Assembly (NCBI RefSeq): GCF_014201315.1
Contig: NZ_JACHDY010000001.1
Span: 62,001-126,000, forward strand
DNA from: Edaphobacter lichenicola
Lineage (GTDB): Bacteria; Acidobacteriota; Terriglobia; Terriglobales; Acidobacteriaceae
DNA: 64,000 nt
Direction: 5' to 3'
Shown: positions 63,001-64,000 of the stretch, piece by piece
Layout of the letters: every line of letters starts with the position of its first letter
Numbering within the stretch: the first letter of the stretch is position 1
Position numbers and translations under genes: made by a program
Notes under the pieces: generated by a model
The model's database searches: none
What the model was told of the DNA's origin: nothing
What the model saw: the letters and a program-made list of their open reading frames with translations, nothing else

Positions 63001-64000
63001 AGTTTGTAAATACCGATATGTTCCTGAATGTGATCGAGACCGAAGACGATCTCAAATTCGACTGCGACTTCAATACTGACCTCTTTGACGAAGAGACAGT
63101 TCGCCGCTGGATGCACCAGTATGCCAATCTGCTGAGTAGTGTTGTGCGGGATGCGACGTTGCGGGTGGATGAGCTTGAACTGCTGGACGAGAAAGACCAG
63201 CGGGAGATAGTGGAGGGTTGGAACCGGACCGAGGTGGAGTTCGGCCGCGAGTTTGTTCCGATCCATCGGATTGCGGAGTTGCGAGCCCAGAAACAAGCCG
63301 ATCAGGTAGTGGTAGAGTGCGGTTCGAAGAGATGGACGGGAAGGGAACTGGATCAATATTCGAATCGTGTTGCGCATCGATTGCAGCAAGAGGGGCTGAA
63401 GGCGGGAGATCTGGTTGGGCTCTGTGTAGAGCGGTCGGTGGAGATGCTTGGGGCGCTGCTTGGAGTATTAAAAGCCGGGGGGGCGTATGTGCCGCTGGAT
63501 CCGCGGCATCCAAAGGATCGGCTGGAGATGGTGCTCGAGGATGCGGGCGCTGCGTTGCTGCTAGTGGGAGGTTCGTTCTCTACCGCACAGCCGGGATTCA
63601 AAACCTCGGCGAAGGTAGTGGTACTGGATACGAAGATAGCCGAGGAGAGCGATGCGCCGCTTGAAGTGCCAGCTGCGGCGGATTCGCTGGCGTACGTCAT
63701 CTATACCTCTGGTACAACTGGCAGACCGAAGGGTGTAGCCGTTGAACAGGGCGCTCTGATGAACTTGTTGCAATCGATGGAGCGGGAGCCTGGCCTGAAT
63801 CGTGCGGATGTTCTGGTAGCGGTGACCACACTGGCCTTCGACATCGCGGGACTCGAATTGTTGTTGCCCTTGTTGACGGGAGCGCGATTGGTGATCGCGA
63901 ACGAAGAGGAGGTTGCGGACGGCTACCTGTTGCTGCAGCTGCTGCAACGTAGTAAAGCGACCGTGCTGCAGGCCACTCCCGGCACCTGGAGAATGCTGAT
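57015..64000 (+). CDS. hybrid PKS/NRPS megasynthase KS-AT-ACP-AMT-C-A, 3'-truncated
   Basis: At least 2328 residues in one open frame running off the window. Order: KS (about 22-450; Cys200 in VASACATSL, EAHGTATPLGDP); AT (about 550-850; Ser646 in GHSIGEY, HAFH motif for malonyl-CoA); ACP (Ser983 in LGLDSL); PLP-dependent aminotransferase (about 1180-1610; Lys1430 in TYGKVIGGG); condensation domain (about 1620-2050; HHIVLDG at 1757); A domain (from about 2065; YTSGTTGRPKG). No ketoreductase is present, so the AMT should aminate the beta-keto group. Module order resembles MycA/ItuA and McyE. The visible start of the last A-domain code (D-I-L-Q) suggests glycine. Confidence 0.9.
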   Translation, partial: MSERLNQETRRTDADAGDEQMLDCVAIIGMSGRFPGAPDVETFWQNIAAGKVTISHFSPSELEARNSAGLEYGSDYVAARGVLDDPGMFDAEFFGISPRDAESMDPQHRIFLETCWNTLEDAGYDQSTYAGQIGLFGGCSLNTYLLANLCRDRAFIDEVTGNYQVGEFRSFMGNDKDFLTTRVAYKLNLRGPCISVASACATSLVAVAQASQSLLNYQCDMALAGGVSVTFPQRRGHLYSEGSIGSKDGFCRPFDAAATGTVFSHGAGALLLKRLEDAIADRDHITAVIRGFGVNNDGSMKAGYMAPGVDGQSGVIAAAQAMSGVDARTITYIEAHGTATPLGDPIEVAALTKAFRLNTAASGFCAIGTAKANVGHLDAAAGVAGVIKTALSLKKATLPPLANFESANPNIDFEDSPFYVNRELSPWRSDGPRRAGVSAFGVGGVNAHVVLEEAPALQPLAATLRSAQLLCVSARSQSALPVAIGNLARYIKEHPEVPLEDVGYTLAVGRKAFDHRAAFVFAGAEDAIAKLSSAKPEANRVVPAKRPEVVFLFPGQGAQFAGMGSSLYKSEPLYRREVEECCEILRPLLGLDLREILFPVDVATPEAAERIQQTQFAQTGIFVTEFAMAKLWQAWGIEPRASAGHSIGEYVAAVLAGVMSREDALRLVSIRGRMMQEMPRGAMVGVRLSESELQPYLAADISIAALNAPKLSVLAGPLEAVERLEKRLTADGALFRRLRTSHAFHSSMMDPMLAGFEAEVAKVTLHRPVRPYVSSFTGTWIEPEQATSPRFWADQVRNPVRFADALKTLMSTPQILLEVGPGNTLATLARQQPNSSTAVIVSSLAQRDEQSPVEAGSLQEALGQLWLAGATPDWTKVYAEERRQRVSLPTYPFERKLYWVEPPPFTVGSQPIESPIISRAEMLDIERGGEVIPAAMEPLKEAPMQERKLRLQPIVSEVFTQLSGIEVTPDQVDHQFLELGLDSLFLTQATQGIQKKFGVKLTFRQIMEQYSTIASLSGYLDSVLPPDAFPAAVQVQAAPVQMVATPSSVSAPVANFSGSASSAPAGSAAERLFSEQMAMMSKVFEQQMAALRATTGLPAAVSSAASAAVTAATPGVATAASSSSAAPASTGETAEVKHGSYRPLQPRVQQDLDSDQQQYLDALIAKYEKKTPGSKRLTDKARVHLADPRAVAGFRPQWKEMVYPLVTERAKGSRIWDVDGNEYIDIVNGYGAIMFGHSPQFVLDAVHKQIEEGVAIGPQSPLAGEVAAQICELTGNDRVTFCNTGSEAVMAAIRVARTVTGRDRIIYFAGDYHGTFDEVLVRNTPRGTVPLAPGIPIANTGNVVVLEYGADASLEYIRKNASEIAAVLIEPVQTRNPGLQPIAFIKTVRQITEQAEIALIIDEVVTGFRLAPGGVQETFGVRADLATYGKVIGGGYPIGVLSGKAQFMDALDGGAWQYGDASIPEVGVTFFAGTFVRHPQALAAARAVLNHLKAAGPQLQLDLNRKTAEMATRLDNFFVERGVPSRINHFASWFYFTFHGDARLGSLLYYAMREKGIHIQEGYPCFLTTAHTDADLQTVEDVFRETVEEMQSSNALPSHGEHQSHAVVAPVSAMHPAALKDSPVKVPITEAQREIYFAAALGDEMNCAFNESVTLRLRGNVDERALKQALESVFARHDALRSTISEDGESIMIAPAFHGAVEQVDLSSAADASREQTVHEAIEREGRIPFSLTEGPLARATIFKMSADETVLLFTGHHIVLDGWSVNQLFEEISKFYSAKGSASEKLLPLLPFSSYAVQEQTRQTSGEFADNEAYWVNKFSGLAPVLDLPTDRPRPVNKTYHGATLKGSLGPALYTDLKGASARLGCTLYVTLLSGFQLLLHRLTRQPEVVVGISTAGQALFQNASLVGHCVHFLPMLSQLTEAETAKSHLAATRNVLFDAFDHQEFTYGSLLHKLSIPRDAGRLPLIEVQFNLEKIGARIGFDGLSAEIKANPKQFVNTDMFLNVIETEDDLKFDCDFNTDLFDEETVRRWMHQYANLLSSVVRDATLRVDELELLDEKDQREIVEGWNRTEVEFGREFVPIHRIAELRAQKQADQVVVECGSKRWTGRELDQYSNRVAHRLQQEGLKAGDLVGLCVERSVEMLGALLGVLKAGGAYVPLDPRHPKDRLEMVLEDAGAALLLVGGSFSTAQPGFKTSAKVVVLDTKIAEESDAPLEVPAAADSLAYVIYTSGTTGRPKGVAVEQGALMNLLQSMEREPGLNRADVLVAVTTLAFDIAGLELLLPLLTGARLVIANEEEVADGYLLLQLLQRSKATVLQATPGTWRML

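Overview
The window looks like chromosome from a soil acidobacterium of the Terriglobia/Acidobacteriaceae type (Granulicella-, Edaphobacter- or Terriglobus-like). This rests on overall gene content, high GC, many small secreted and Tat-exported proteins, a PEP-CTERM protein and dispersed palindromic intergenic repeats. It is an inference without a database search. There are no rRNA or tRNA genes that I can recognise, no CRISPR array and no intact insertion sequence.

Layout. 1-10.6 kb: a 5'-truncated LuxR-type regulator with a degenerate receiver, a secreted protein, a proline-catabolic aldehyde dehydrogenase, a very large GH18/deacetylase/glycosyltransferase fusion, a GT39-like membrane protein, an ATP-grasp-like protein, and a PilZ plus response-regulator pair. 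10.6-15.2 kb: a DinB-like secreted protein, phenylalanine hydroxylase, a Gly/Tyr-rich secreted protein, and a collagen-like PEP-CTERM protein behind a sigma-54-type promoter. 15.2-19.2 kb: nitrite reductase with its siroheme genes (nirA, cysG N-domain, cobA) and an orphan phoU. 19.3-28.1 kb: probable peptidoglycan or amino-sugar salvage, comprising a symporter/serine hydrolase/NamZ triple fusion, a frameshifted BadF-type sugar kinase, an Hsp70-like protein and a GH20 hexosaminidase. 28.4-31.3 kb: a porin-like outer-membrane protein and MsrB.

31.4-41.5 kb: sugar-acid metabolism and nickel-pincer cofactor. Glucuronate isomerase, a LarA-family racemase/epimerase, gluconokinase and a gluconate-5-dehydrogenase-like SDR lie on the + strand. 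The cofactor genes larE, larC and larB lie on the - strand. The context suggests that this LarA homologue epimerises a sugar acid, not lactate. 41.7-47.8 kb: glgX and a giant GH13 protein.

48-53.8 kb: a bufferin-type metal-binding RiPP system (precursor, DUF692 MNIO enzyme, DUF2063 partner). It lies divergent from a peroxiredoxin and a doxX/ECF sigma/anti-sigma operon. Three promoters with the same -35 element, spacer and -10 pattern (CTGTAACC-N16-NTCNAA) tie these transcription units together as one probable ECF regulon. 53.9-64 kb: a phosphopantetheinyl transferase divergent from a hybrid NRPS/PKS line: A(Thr)-PCP, then KS-AT-ACP-aminotransferase-C-A, cut off by the window end.

Two copies of a roughly 180-nt intergenic element, each ending in a strong intrinsic terminator (12.2 kb, - strand; 35.9 kb, + strand), look like an undescribed small-RNA family.
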